DNA from: Rhodocyclaceae bacterium
GTDB taxonomy: Bacteria; Pseudomonadota; Gammaproteobacteria; Burkholderiales; Rhodocyclaceae
Reading direction: 5' to 3'
DNA: 14,402 bases
Assembly (NCBI GenBank): GCA_017444505.1
Contig: JAFSWK010000177.1
Coordinates: forward strand, 1 to 14,402
In this document: piece by piece, positions 1 through 7,144 of the stretch
Layout: the number at the start of each line of letters is the position of its first letter
How positions within the stretch are numbered: position 1 is the first letter of the stretch
Program-made: the position numbers and the translations under genes
Notes under the pieces: model-generated
The model's input: the letters and a program-made list of their open reading frames with translations, nothing else
Told to the model about the DNA's origin: nothing
The model's database searches: none

Positions 1-37
1 GCCCTGTTTTATGCGGCGGTTCATCCTGTAACCGTTT

Positions 38-65
38 GGGGCAAATGATTATTTGCCCCTACGGG
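38..65. repeat. Short palindromic (REP-like) element, copy 1
   Basis: Perfect 9-bp inverted repeat GGGGCAAAT / ATTTGCCCC separated by GATT, followed by TACGGG. The architecture (palindrome whose right arm ends in CCCC, then TRC and CGGG) recurs at 167-206 and inside dnaX at 1635-1663, so it looks like a dispersed repeat family. No coding sequence is supported between position 1 and the SRP RNA gene. Confidence 0.55.
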
Positions 66-166
66 TCATGCCATCACCATCGTTCCCCGTTTTCTGCGTC
101 CGTACCGGTTTGGTCGTGGCGCGGGGGGTGGTTTTTTGTGCGTGCGGCATTTCCGTGTGCGCGATT

Positions 167-206
167 CCGCAGGGGACGCAAAACATCGTTTTGCGTCCCC
201 TGCGGG
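167..206. repeat. Long perfect hairpin (REP-like), copy 2
   Basis: Perfect 18-bp inverted repeat (left arm 167-184, right arm 188-205) around a 3-nt ATC loop. The right arm reads GTTTTGCGTCCCCTGCGG. It shares the CCCCTRCGGG tail with copy 1. It ends only a few bases upstream of the ffs promoter. There is no T-tract on either strand, so a simple intrinsic terminator is unlikely. It could be a repeat element or a structural insulator. Confidence 0.6.
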
Positions 207-211
207 TTCGG

Positions 212-242
212 TTATGCGGAAAGCGCCGATTCCTGCTACACT
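212..242 (+). promoter_or_regulatory. Putative sigma-70 promoter of ffs
   Basis: The -10 box TACACT at 237-242 lies 7-8 bp before the predicted SRP RNA 5' end and is followed by a GC-rich discriminator, as in stable-RNA promoters. A weak -35 (TTATGC at 212-217) with a 19-bp spacer is the best candidate. The -10 is convincing; the -35 is not. Confidence 0.45.
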
Positions 243-248
243 TCGCGC

Positions 249-353
<105 letters not shown>

Positions 354-380
354 TTCCTCTCAGAACACGTCCGTTGTATC

Positions 381-403
381 GCGCCAGCCGAAGCTGGCGC
401 GTG
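381..403 (+). terminator. Hairpin between ffs and dnaX (possible ffs terminator/attenuator)
   Basis: Perfect 8-bp stem GCGCCAGC / GCTGGCGC with a CGAA loop at 381-400, followed by a moderately T-rich run (GTGTCATTTCTT). It lies 28 nt after the SRP RNA and 17 nt before the dnaX ATG. It may terminate most ffs transcripts and let a fraction read into dnaX. The weak U-tract leaves this uncertain. Confidence 0.4.
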
Positions 404-417
404 TCATTTCTTCCCGC

Positions 418-2328
418 ATGAGTTACCAAGTTCTGGCCCGCAAGTGGCGTCCCAAATCGTTTGCCACGCTCATCGGGCAAGAGCATGTGGTGCAGGCGCT
501 CACGCACGCGCTGGATACAGGCCGCCTGCATCACGCCTGGCTCTTCACCGGCACGCGCGGGGTGGGCAAGACGACCATCAGCCGCATTCTGGCCAAGGCG
601 CTCAATTGCGAGAACGGTATCTCGTCCGCGCCTTGCGGTCAGTGCGGTGCGTGCCGCGCGATTGATGCCGACCGCTTTGCGGATTACGTGGAAATGGATG
701 CGGCCTCGAACCGTGGCGTCGATGACATGGCCGCGCTGCTCAATCAGGCGGTCTATGCGCCGGTGGCCGGGCGCTTCAAGGTCTATATGATTGACGAAGT
801 GCACATGCTCACCGGCCATGCTTTCAACGCCATGCTGAAAACGCTGGAAGAGCCGCCGGAGCACGTCAAGTTCATTCTGGCGACGACCGACCCGCAGAAA
901 ATCCCCGTCACCGTCCTTTCGCGCTGCCTGCAATTCAACCTCAAACAGATGGCCGCGCCCGCGATTTGCGCGCATCTGGAAAACATTTTGACGCAGGAGG
1001 CCGTGCCCTTTGAGGCCAGCGCGCTGCGCCACATTGCGCGCGCGGCCAATGGTTCGATGCGCGATGCGCTTTCCTTGCTGGACCAGAGCATCGCCCACGG
1101 CGCGGGCACGGTGCGCGAGGCGCAGGTGACGCAAATGCTGGGCACGGTGGGCGAGGAACACCTCTACGCGCTGCTCGATGCGCTGGTTGCGGGCGATGTG
1201 CCCGCGCTGGTGGCAGAGGCGGATGCGATGCTTGCCCGCAGCCTGTCGTTTGCCAGCGCGCTGGCCGACCTTGCCCGCCTGCTCTATCGCGTCGCGCTCT
1301 GCCAGCAGGCGCCGCAGGCCATTGCGGACGAGGCCGAACGCGCGGCCTTGCAACGCTATGCCAGCGCGTGGGATGCCGAGTTTTTGCAGCTTGCCTATCA
1401 GATTGTGTTGCACGGCCAGCGCGATTTGCCGCTGGCGCCGGATGAATACACCGGCTTTACGATTACGCTGCTGCGCCTGAACGCTTTTCGCCCGGAAACC
1501 GTGCCGCCGATGAACGGCGCATACACCCCTTCCGCGCCGTCTGCACCGTCCGCCGAAAACAGGCCGCCCGCGCCAGAGGCTGCGCTGGAAGCCACGCCCG
1601 CGCAGGAAGCCGAAGCGCCTGCGTCAAACGTCCTGGGCGCAATAAATTGCGCCCCTACACGGGCGGGCGCGGCGGACACAAACACGGGGGGCGACCACAC
1701 GCCCGAAGCGCCGCCCGCCGCCGAGCCGCCTCAAGGCGGGCGCAGCCCCCTCGGGGGGCAGAGAGTGACAGCCGCGCAAAGCGCGGCTGGCGCGAACGTG
1801 GGGGTCGTCCACTCGCCGGAACCCGCTGCCGCCGTGCCCGAACCCGCGTCAGAAGCGCAACCGGCGTCCGCGCCGTCTGAAAATCCTGTGCTGCGCGCAC
1901 TGGAAAACCAAGACTGGCGCACGGTAGAAACGTTGCTGGCGCTCACCGGCCAGCGCGCGCAGCTTGCCGGGCGCTGCGAATGGCTGCGCTGGCAAGCGCC
2001 GGAGCTGCATTTGCGGCTGCATCCGGATGACCGCCATTTGAGCGAAGGCACCTTGCCGCGCGAACTCGAAGAACTGCTGGCCGAACACCTCGGCCAGCCC
2101 GTGCGCCTGCGCATTGAACTGGCCGCGCCGCAGGGCGAGACGCCGCACCAGCGCCGCCGCGCCGAAAAAAGCGCGCGTCTGGATGCCGCCCGGCAAACCT
2201 TGCTGGATGCGCCGCTGGTCGGCCAGCTTATGAACGACTATGGCGCCGCGCTGGACGAACGCTCGCTGGAAGTGCTCGCGCGCGCCAAACCATCCACTTC
2301 ACCCACACCGGAGGAACCCACGCCATGA
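418..2328 (+). CDS. dnaX: DNA polymerase III subunit tau/gamma (clamp-loader ATPase)
   Basis: ATPase of the clamp loader that places the beta sliding clamp on DNA and, through tau, links polymerase cores to the helicase. The 636-residue product starts [12 protein letters not shown], the family's usual N-terminus. An in-frame upstream extension to 136 is rejected because it runs through the SRP RNA. Walker A GTRGVGKT lies at residues 45-52, the four zinc-module cysteines at 64, 73, 76 and 79, Walker B DEVH at 126-129 and the sensor/arginine-finger SRC at 168-170. A Pro/Ala-rich linker covers about 360-480. The C-terminal tau domain, from about 485, begins near [11 protein letters not shown]. 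Residues about 406-466 are encoded by palindromic repeat DNA (see repeats). There is no clear Shine-Dalgarno. The stop overlaps the ybaB start (ATGA). Length is close to E. coli DnaX (643). Confidence 0.97.
   Translation: MSYQVLARKWRPKSFATLIGQEHVVQALTHALDTGRLHHAWLFTGTRGVGKTTISRILAKALNCENGISSAPCGQCGACRAIDADRFADYVEMDAASNRGVDDMAALLNQAVYAPVAGRFKVYMIDEVHMLTGHAFNAMLKTLEEPPEHVKFILATTDPQKIPVTVLSRCLQFNLKQMAAPAICAHLENILTQEAVPFEASALRHIARAANGSMRDALSLLDQSIAHGAGTVREAQVTQMLGTVGEEHLYALLDALVAGDVPALVAEADAMLARSLSFASALADLARLLYRVALCQQAPQAIADEAERAALQRYASAWDAEFLQLAYQIVLHGQRDLPLAPDEYTGFTITLLRLNAFRPETVPPMNGAYTPSAPSAPSAENRPPAPEAALEATPAQEAEAPASNVLGAINCAPTRAGAADTNTGGDHTPEAPPAAEPPQGGRSPLGGQRVTAAQSAAGANVGVVHSPEPAAAVPEPASEAQPASAPSENPVLRALENQDWRTVETLLALTGQRAQLAGRCEWLRWQAPELHLRLHPDDRHLSEGTLPRELEELLAEHLGQPVRLRIELAAPQGETPHQRRRAEKSARLDAARQTLLDAPLVGQLMNDYGAALDERSLEVLARAKPSTSPTPEEPTP
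1635..1663. repeat. REP-like palindrome inside dnaX, copy 3
   Basis: Perfect 9-bp inverted repeat GGGCGCAAT / ATTGCGCCC with a 2-nt loop, then CTACACGGG. It matches the architecture of the copies at 38 and 167. Here it is translated in frame as part of the DnaX linker. Confidence 0.55.
1725..1810. repeat. Triple-hairpin repeat cassette inside dnaX
   Basis: Three consecutive small palindromes: CCGCC-TCAA-GGCGG (1726-1739), GCCCCC-TC-GGGGGGC (1745-1759), and a 9-bp stem CAGCCGCGC / GCGCGGCTG with an AAA loop (1769-1789). A GTGGGGGTC tail follows. The composition resembles intergenic repeats I recall from Comamonadaceae genomes (family recall, not searched). It is read in frame as linker. Confidence 0.55.
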
Positions 2329-2648
2329 TGAAAGGCGGACTCGCCGGCCTGATGAAACAGGCCCAGCAAATGCAAGCCAATGTCCAGAAAATGCAGGAAC
2401 AAATCGCCCAGATGGAAATCGAAGGGCAAGCGGGCGCGGGCATGGTCAAAATTGTCATGACTGGCAAACACGACGTGCGCCGCGTGAGCATCGACCCCAG
2501 CGTGATGGACGACCGCGAAATGCTCGAAGACCTCATCGCCGCCGCCGTCAATGACGCCGTGCGCCGCATCGAGAGCACCACGCAGGAAAAAATGTCTGGC
2601 TTCACCGCCGGGCTGAACCTGCCGCCGGGCATGAAGCTGCCCTTCTGA
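2325..2648 (+). CDS. ybaB: YbaB/EbfC family nucleoid-associated DNA-binding protein
   Basis: A small homodimeric protein whose family binds DNA and associates with the nucleoid; its precise role is not settled. The 107-residue product starts [17 protein letters not shown] and has the family's amphipathic N-terminal helix rich in Gln and Met. The conserved core around [18 protein letters not shown] leads to the C-terminal [15 protein letters not shown] strong ribosome-binding site, GAGGA at 2311-2315, precedes the start. The ATG overlaps the dnaX stop, indicating translational coupling. The dnaX-ybaB-recR order is a classic conserved cluster. Confidence 0.95.
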   Translation: MMKGGLAGLMKQAQQMQANVQKMQEQIAQMEIEGQAGAGMVKIVMTGKHDVRRVSIDPSVMDDREMLEDLIAAAVNDAVRRIESTTQEKMSGFTAGLNLPPGMKLPF

Positions 2649-2670
2649 GCGCGCCGCAGGCTGCACGCGC

Positions 2671-3276
2671 ATGTCTTCCCCGCTCGAAGCCTTGCTGGAA
2701 TCGCTGCAAGCCTTGCCGGGCATCGGCGCGCGCTCGGCGCAGCGGCTGGCCTGGCATTTGCTGCAAAACGACCGCGAGGGCGCTGCCCGTCTGGTGCGCG
2801 CGCTCGATGGTGCGCTGTCCAGCCTGCGCCACTGCGCCCGCTGCAATGGTTTCACCGAAGGCGAAGTCTGCCCGCGCTGCGCTGACCCGGAGCGTGATGC
2901 CAGTGTGCTGTGCGTTGTCGAAACCCCGGCGGACCTGGCCGTTCTGGAACAGACCCACGGCTATCGCGGTCACTATTACGTGCTGATGGGGCGCATTTCG
3001 CCGCTCGACGGCATCGGCCCGCGCGAACTGGCGCTGGAACGGCTCATTGCGCGCGCCTGCGACGGGCAAGTGCGCGAACTCATCCTCGCCACCAATTTCA
3101 CCAACGAGGGCGAAGCCACCGCCCACTGGATTGCCCGCCGCCTGCACGCGCAGCCCATCCGCATCAGCCGCATTGCCCGTGGCGTGCCCGTGGGCGGCGA
3201 ACTCGAATACACCGACCCGGGCACGCTCGCCCAGGCCATTCTGGAACGGCGCACCGTGCAGGACGCCGCCTGCTGA
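2671..3276 (+). CDS. recR: Recombination mediator protein RecR
   Basis: Works with RecF and RecO to load RecA onto SSB-coated single-stranded gaps during recombinational repair. At 201 residues it equals the usual length. Seen in order: an N-terminal helix-hairpin-helix ([18 protein letters not shown], about 14-31), a zinc finger with Cys 55, 58, 67 and 70, and a Toprim domain from about residue 79 (CVVETPADL, then [12 protein letters not shown] at 140-151). The C-terminal Walker-B-like stretch is [20 protein letters not shown] at 167-186. It follows ybaB by 22 nt with only a weak ribosome-binding site and is very probably co-transcribed with dnaX and ybaB. Confidence 0.97.
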   Translation: MSSPLEALLESLQALPGIGARSAQRLAWHLLQNDREGAARLVRALDGALSSLRHCARCNGFTEGEVCPRCADPERDASVLCVVETPADLAVLEQTHGYRGHYYVLMGRISPLDGIGPRELALERLIARACDGQVRELILATNFTNEGEATAHWIARRLHAQPIRISRIARGVPVGGELEYTDPGTLAQAILERRTVQDAAC

Positions 3277-3318
3277 CGCGCCCGTTTGTACGCCCGATTT
3301 ACACAAGGAACCCGCACC

Positions 3319-3924
3319 ATGTTTTCCGGCATCATCGCGGCCTGTGGCCGCATCGAACACGTCGAACCGCTGGCCGACGGCATCCGCATCACCGTGCACG
3401 CCGCAGGGCTGGATTGCGCTGACCTCGCACTGGGCGACAGCGTCGCCAACAGCGGTGTGTGCCTGACCATCACGCAGCTTGACGCCGCCGCCCATCGGCT
3501 GACGTTTGAAGTCTCGCGCGAAACGCTCAACTGCACCGTCGGTCTTGACCAAGTCGGCGTTGAAGTCAATCTGGAAAAAGCCCTGCGGCTGGCCGACCGC
3601 CTCGGCGGTCATCTGGTCAGCGGGCACGTCGACGGCATGGGCGAAGTCGTGCAGTTTCACCCGCTGGGTGAGAGCCATCACCTGCGCATCCGCGCGCCGC
3701 AAAATCTGGCGCGCTACATCGCCCGCAAGGGTTCGATTGCCGTCAATGGCGTGAGCCTGACCACCAACACCGTCGAAGGCTGCGAATTTGAAATCAACCT
3801 GATTGCCCACACGCTCGCCCACACCAATTTGCGCCATCTCGCGCCCGGCGCGCGGGTAAATCTGGAAATCGACCTCATCGCCCGCTACGTCGAACGCATG
3901 ATGAACGCCGACGGCGGTCAATAA
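3319..3924 (+). CDS. ribE: Riboflavin synthase, alpha chain
   Basis: Catalyses dismutation of two 6,7-dimethyl-8-ribityllumazine molecules to riboflavin, the last step of riboflavin synthesis. The 201-residue product has the family N-terminus MFSGII and two repeated lumazine-binding barrels. The first contains GDSVANSGVCLT (39-50); the second contains KGSIAVNGVSLTTN (137-150) and ends near HTNL. The start at 3319 is chosen because MFSGII is the invariant start and AAGGA at 3305-3309 is correctly placed; an ATG at 3286 only adds an unrelated extension. E. coli calls this gene ribC. It starts 42 nt after recR and is followed by the other rib genes. No ribD lies upstream and no FMN riboswitch is visible. 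Confidence 0.95.
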   Translation: MFSGIIAACGRIEHVEPLADGIRITVHAAGLDCADLALGDSVANSGVCLTITQLDAAAHRLTFEVSRETLNCTVGLDQVGVEVNLEKALRLADRLGGHLVSGHVDGMGEVVQFHPLGESHHLRIRAPQNLARYIARKGSIAVNGVSLTTNTVEGCEFEINLIAHTLAHTNLRHLAPGARVNLEIDLIARYVERMMNADGGQ

Positions 3925-3964
3925 CATTACAATTCCCCCCCCAACACCAAAACGCCCGCCCACC

Positions 3965-5062
3965 ATGAGCATCCTTGCCCCCATTGCAGACATCATCGCC
4001 GACATCCGCGCTGGCCGCATGGTCATCCTGATTGACGACGAAGACCGCGAAAACGAAGGCGACATCATCCTCGCCGCCGAATTTGTCACCCCCGAGGCCA
4101 TCAACTTCATGGTCACGCACTGCCGTGGCCTCGTTTGTCTGGCGCTGGACGAGCGCCGCTGTCGCCAGCTTGGGCTGGAACAAATGGTGAAAGACAACCG
4201 CGCCCCGCACGGCACCGCCTTCACCGTCTCCATCGAAGCGGCCACCGGCGTGAGCACCGGCATTTCCGCTCACGACCGCGCCCGCACCATTCAGGTCGCC
4301 GTCGCCCGCAACGCCCGTCCGGAAGACATCGTCATGCCCGGCCACATCTTCCCGCTCACCGCCAAAAGCGGCGGCGTGCTCATCCGCGCCGGTCACACCG
4401 AAGCCGGTTGCGACCTTGCCCAGCTTGCCGGACTGGAACCGGCGGCGGTCATCTGCGAAGTGCTCAAAGCCGACGGCAGCATGGCGCGCCTGCCTGACCT
4501 GGTCGAATTTGGCCGCGAACACAATCTGAAAATCGGCGCCATCCGCGACCTCATCGAATACCGCGCCGCCACCGAACAACTCGTCGAACGCATCCACGAA
4601 CAGCCCATCCGCAACCCGTGGGGCGAATTCCGCCTCAGCGCCTTCCGCGACACCACCACCGGCGACATCCACTTCGCCCTCGCGCATGGCGACATCCGCC
4701 CCGAGCGCGAAACCATCGTGCGCGTGCACGAAGGCATCAACTTCCTCGACCTGCTCCACCCCGCCCACCACCCCGGCGGCACGGCGCTGCCCGAAGCACT
4801 GACGCAAATCCAGCGCGCCGAACAAGGCGTGCTCGTGCTGCTCTACCGCGCGCAAAGCGGCGAAGAAATCTTTCAGCGGCTGACCGACGCCGCCCGCCCC
4901 GCGCAATGGGACCCGCGTCTGTCCGGCGTCGGCGCGCAAATTTTGCGCGACCTGGGCGTGGGCAAAATGCGCCTGCTCATGACCAACCCGCAAAAGATTC
5001 CGAACATGACCGGCTTTGGTCTGGAAATCGCCGGTTTCGTGCAACCCGCCGCCCAGGAATAA
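3965..5062 (+). CDS. ribBA: 3,4-dihydroxy-2-butanone-4-phosphate synthase with degenerate GTP cyclohydrolase II-like domain (RibBX type; often annotated ribBA)
   Basis: The N-terminal half (about 1-205) is a complete DHBP synthase that makes the four-carbon unit of lumazine from ribulose 5-phosphate. [10 protein letters not shown] at 24-33 and [14 protein letters not shown] from 144 carry the metal- and substrate-binding residues. The C-terminal half (about 208-362) aligns with GTP cyclohydrolase II, with recognisable [15 protein letters not shown] and MRLL-NPQK blocks. However, the CLTGDVFGSLRCDCG zinc-binding block is replaced by [16 protein letters not shown] and the EGRG motif is absent. 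This is the RibBX variant described in Proteobacteria; GTP cyclohydrolase II activity is not expected. Length is 365 residues. There is no Shine-Dalgarno; the 40-nt leader includes a C8 run. It sits between ribE and ribH. Confidence 0.93.
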   Translation: MSILAPIADIIADIRAGRMVILIDDEDRENEGDIILAAEFVTPEAINFMVTHCRGLVCLALDERRCRQLGLEQMVKDNRAPHGTAFTVSIEAATGVSTGISAHDRARTIQVAVARNARPEDIVMPGHIFPLTAKSGGVLIRAGHTEAGCDLAQLAGLEPAAVICEVLKADGSMARLPDLVEFGREHNLKIGAIRDLIEYRAATEQLVERIHEQPIRNPWGEFRLSAFRDTTTGDIHFALAHGDIRPERETIVRVHEGINFLDLLHPAHHPGGTALPEALTQIQRAEQGVLVLLYRAQSGEEIFQRLTDAARPAQWDPRLSGVGAQILRDLGVGKMRLLMTNPQKIPNMTGFGLEIAGFVQPAAQE

Positions 5063-5067
5063 CCCGC

Positions 5068-5538
5068 ATGGCACACCACAACACCGCCCCCCTGCCGCCG
5101 CTCGACGCCCACGGCCTCAACATCGCCATCGTCCATTCCCGCTTCAACCCCGACATCTGCCACGGCCTGCTGGAAGCCTGCCGCGCCGAACTCGCGCATC
5201 TGGGCGCGCGCACGGTGGACGTATTCGCCGTGCCCGGCGCGCTGGAAATCCCCGTCGCCCTGCAAAGCCTCATCGAACGCCACCCCGACCACTACCACGC
5301 CGCCATCGCGCTGGGCGCCGTCATCCGGGGCGAAACCTATCACTTTGAACTCGTCGCCAACGAATCCGCCGCTGGCATCACCCGCGTGGGTCTGGACTAC
5401 AACTGCCCGATTGCCAACGGCATCCTGACCACCGAAGACGAAGCGCAAGCGCGCGCGCGCATGGTCGAAAAAGGCAAGGACTGCGCCCGCGCCGCCGTCG
5501 AAATGGCGCTGTTTCAGCGCGCGCTGGCGCGCCCGTAA
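5068..5538 (+). CDS. ribH: 6,7-dimethyl-8-ribityllumazine synthase
   Basis: Condenses 5-amino-6-ribitylamino-uracil with the RibB product to give lumazine, the substrate of RibE. The 156-residue product has the substrate-binding segments [10 protein letters not shown] (21-30) and [11 protein letters not shown] (52-62), and [12 protein letters not shown] (83-94) with catalytic His92. Lumazine synthases assemble into pentamers or icosahedral shells; the state here cannot be read from sequence. The ATG lies 5 nt after the ribBA stop, and its AGGA ribosome-binding site lies within the end of that gene. The start is supported by this site and by family length. Confidence 0.96.
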   Translation: MAHHNTAPLPPLDAHGLNIAIVHSRFNPDICHGLLEACRAELAHLGARTVDVFAVPGALEIPVALQSLIERHPDHYHAAIALGAVIRGETYHFELVANESAAGITRVGLDYNCPIANGILTTEDEAQARARMVEKGKDCARAAVEMALFQRALARP

Positions 5539-5551
5539 AGGAACCCTGCCC

Positions 5552-5986
5552 ATGAGCACCGGCTCTCGCCACTCCCGCCACCGCGCCCGCGAATTTGCCC
5601 TGCAAGCCATCTACCAATGGCTGCTTTCCGGCAACTCGCAGGAAGTCATCGAAGCGCATTTTGCGCAAGTCTCCGGCTTTGAGCGCGCCCATCCCGAGTT
5701 TTTTCACCAGCTCGTCGACGCCGTCCTGCACCATGCCAGCGAACTGCGCGACGCCTTTTCTCCCTTCCTCTCGCGGCTGGTGAGCGAAATTTCCCCCGTC
5801 GAACACGCCATTTTGCTCATTGCCACCGAAGAACTGCGCCACAGCCCCGAAACACCCGCCCGCGTCATCCTCAACGAAGCCATCGAACTGGCCAAAGCCT
5901 ACGGCGCCACCGACGGCCACAAATTCATCAACGGCGTACTCGACAAACTCGCCGCCCACCTGCGCCCGCACGAACTGGGCGGCTAA
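5552..5986 (+). CDS. nusB: Transcription antitermination factor NusB
   Basis: RNA-binding all-helical protein that, with NusE (S10), binds boxA of rRNA leaders in the Nus antitermination complex. The 144-residue product has the family features: an Arg-rich start (RHRAREFALQAIYQWLLSG, about 9-27), the SPVEHAILLIATEEL helix and the C-terminal signature VILNEAIELAKAYGATDGHKF followed by INGVLDKLA. AAAGGA at 5537-5542 overlaps the ribH stop and positions the start. ribH-nusB pairing is highly conserved. The stop TAA overlaps the stop codon of the convergent fic gene. Confidence 0.96.
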   Translation: MSTGSRHSRHRAREFALQAIYQWLLSGNSQEVIEAHFAQVSGFERAHPEFFHQLVDAVLHHASELRDAFSPFLSRLVSEISPVEHAILLIATEELRHSPETPARVILNEAIELAKAYGATDGHKFINGVLDKLAAHLRPHELGG

Positions 5987-7008
5987 GACGCGCCTGCGTT
6001 GTCCGCTTCCGGCAGGCAGTAGTGGCGGGCTTTGCGCTCGCCCCGGGCGGTGATGAGGCCGTTCGCCACCATGCTGGCCAACACTTTGCGCGCCCCTGCC
6101 GGTGACAGACCAAGCACCTGCGAGACTTCGCCCGCGCGAATCTGCTTCTTCGCTTGCAACAGCCTGAGCACGGCATTGTGCTGCATGGCCGTTTTATCGC
6201 TACTTTTATCGCTACTTTTATCGCTACTTTTCCTGCGCCTCGCTGCGCCGTCATGCAGGTTTTCCAGGCCATCCCGAACAATTTCCAGCATGAATTCCAC
6301 AAACCCCGTGCTATCCGCGCGGGCGTCCGCCCTGCCCAGTTCACGGTAATACTCCGCCTGACGGCTCTGGATGAGTTCCTCAATGGGCAGCCAGAAAAAC
6401 AGGGGTGTCCAGGTGCCCAGCAGCAAGGTGTGCCACATGCGCCCCATGCGGCCATTGCCGTCTGCAAAAGGATGGATAAATTCAAACTCGTAGTGAAACA
6501 CCGCGCTCTTGACCAACGGGTGTAGTGGCGAGGTCGCGCACCAATCAAACAGGTTGTGTACATGCTGTTCGACCAGTCTTGCGGGCGGTGCCGCATGTAC
6601 CAGCCTGTCGCCGTCGAACACGCCCACTGCCGAAGCGCGAAAGCGGCCATTTTCTGGCACCAGCCCCGCCATCATCAACGCATGTGCCCGCAACAGGTCA
6701 TCGACGGAATACGGATTGAGCGTCAGCATCAATTCGTATGCCTCATAAGCGTTTTTCACTTCACGGATTTCATTGGGATTGCCCAATACCCGCTTGCCCG
6801 CGATGATGGCCGTCACCTGTTCCAGCGAAAGGGTATTGTGTTCAATGGCAAGAGAGGAATGAATCGTCCGGATGCGGTTTTTGCGCCGCAAATGCGGACT
6901 GAGTACCGCGCCCGCCTGAACGGATATTCTGCCCAGCCGCTCGCAGATTTCCGCCACGAAGCGCAGCATGTTATCGGTCAGGGAAAAGGGGGGCCTGTAC
7001 TCGCCCAT
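5983..7008 (-). CDS. Fic-domain protein with C-terminal winged-helix domain
   Basis: Probable AMP-transferase (or other NMP-transferase) acting on a protein hydroxyl; the target is unknown. The complete Fic motif HPFADGNGRMGR lies at residues 179-190. An inhibitory-helix motif is present as SSLAIEHN at 51-58; the usual G/N after the glutamate is His57. This upstream position is the arrangement of auto-inhibited class II Fic proteins. The catalytic core ends near 255. A KSSDK repeat linker (260-272) follows, then a winged-helix-like domain (about 276-333), suggesting DNA binding or autoregulation. The start at 7008 is preferred for its GAGGA site, the MGEYRPPFSLT N-terminus and falling GC3 upstream; an alternative ATG at 7071 adds 21 residues. 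It converges on nusB. Confidence 0.88.
   Translation of the reverse strand: MGEYRPPFSLTDNMLRFVAEICERLGRISVQAGAVLSPHLRRKNRIRTIHSSLAIEHNTLSLEQVTAIIAGKRVLGNPNEIREVKNAYEAYELMLTLNPYSVDDLLRAHALMMAGLVPENGRFRASAVGVFDGDRLVHAAPPARLVEQHVHNLFDWCATSPLHPLVKSAVFHYEFEFIHPFADGNGRMGRMWHTLLLGTWTPLFFWLPIEELIQSRQAEYYRELGRADARADSTGFVEFMLEIVRDGLENLHDGAARRRKSSDKSSDKSSDKTAMQHNAVLRLLQAKKQIRAGEVSQVLGLSPAGARKVLASMVANGLITARGERKARHYCLPEADNAGAS
6192..6231. repeat. 12-bp tandem repeat in fic
   Basis: Three perfect copies of TTTTATCGCTAC plus a 4-nt partial copy. On the minus strand each unit encodes Ser-Ser-Asp-Lys in frame, so copy-number changes would lengthen or shorten the linker without a frameshift. Confidence 0.85.
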
Positions 7009-7144
7009 GACTACACCATCCTCAACTTGACCGCGCACCCGGTCTTCTTCAACGCGCCGGAATGCCTGCACATGCAGCCCTCACCGGCTGGAATCGCCAC
7101 AAATTCTATCACCGGCAAAAATCCTTCCGGGCGGCTGCGCTGCG

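Noticed and set aside
2164..2172. A6 run as a tau/gamma programmed frameshift site
   Set aside because: The phase (GAA AAA AGC) is not the canonical A-AAA-AAG slippery heptamer. It also lies near residue 583, far downstream of where a gamma form would end.
3277..3318. FMN riboswitch upstream of ribE, or in the ribE-ribBA gap
   Set aside because: Gaps of 42 and 40 nt are far too short and no RFN-element consensus is visible.
3286..3318. Upstream ATG start for ribE
   Set aside because: MFSGII at 3319 is the invariant family start and has a correctly placed ribosome-binding site.
2602..4263. Long minus-strand open frame (553 codons) opposite recR, ribE and ribBA
   Set aside because: GC-rich antisense shadow of three well-identified genes; its translation shows no recognisable domain.
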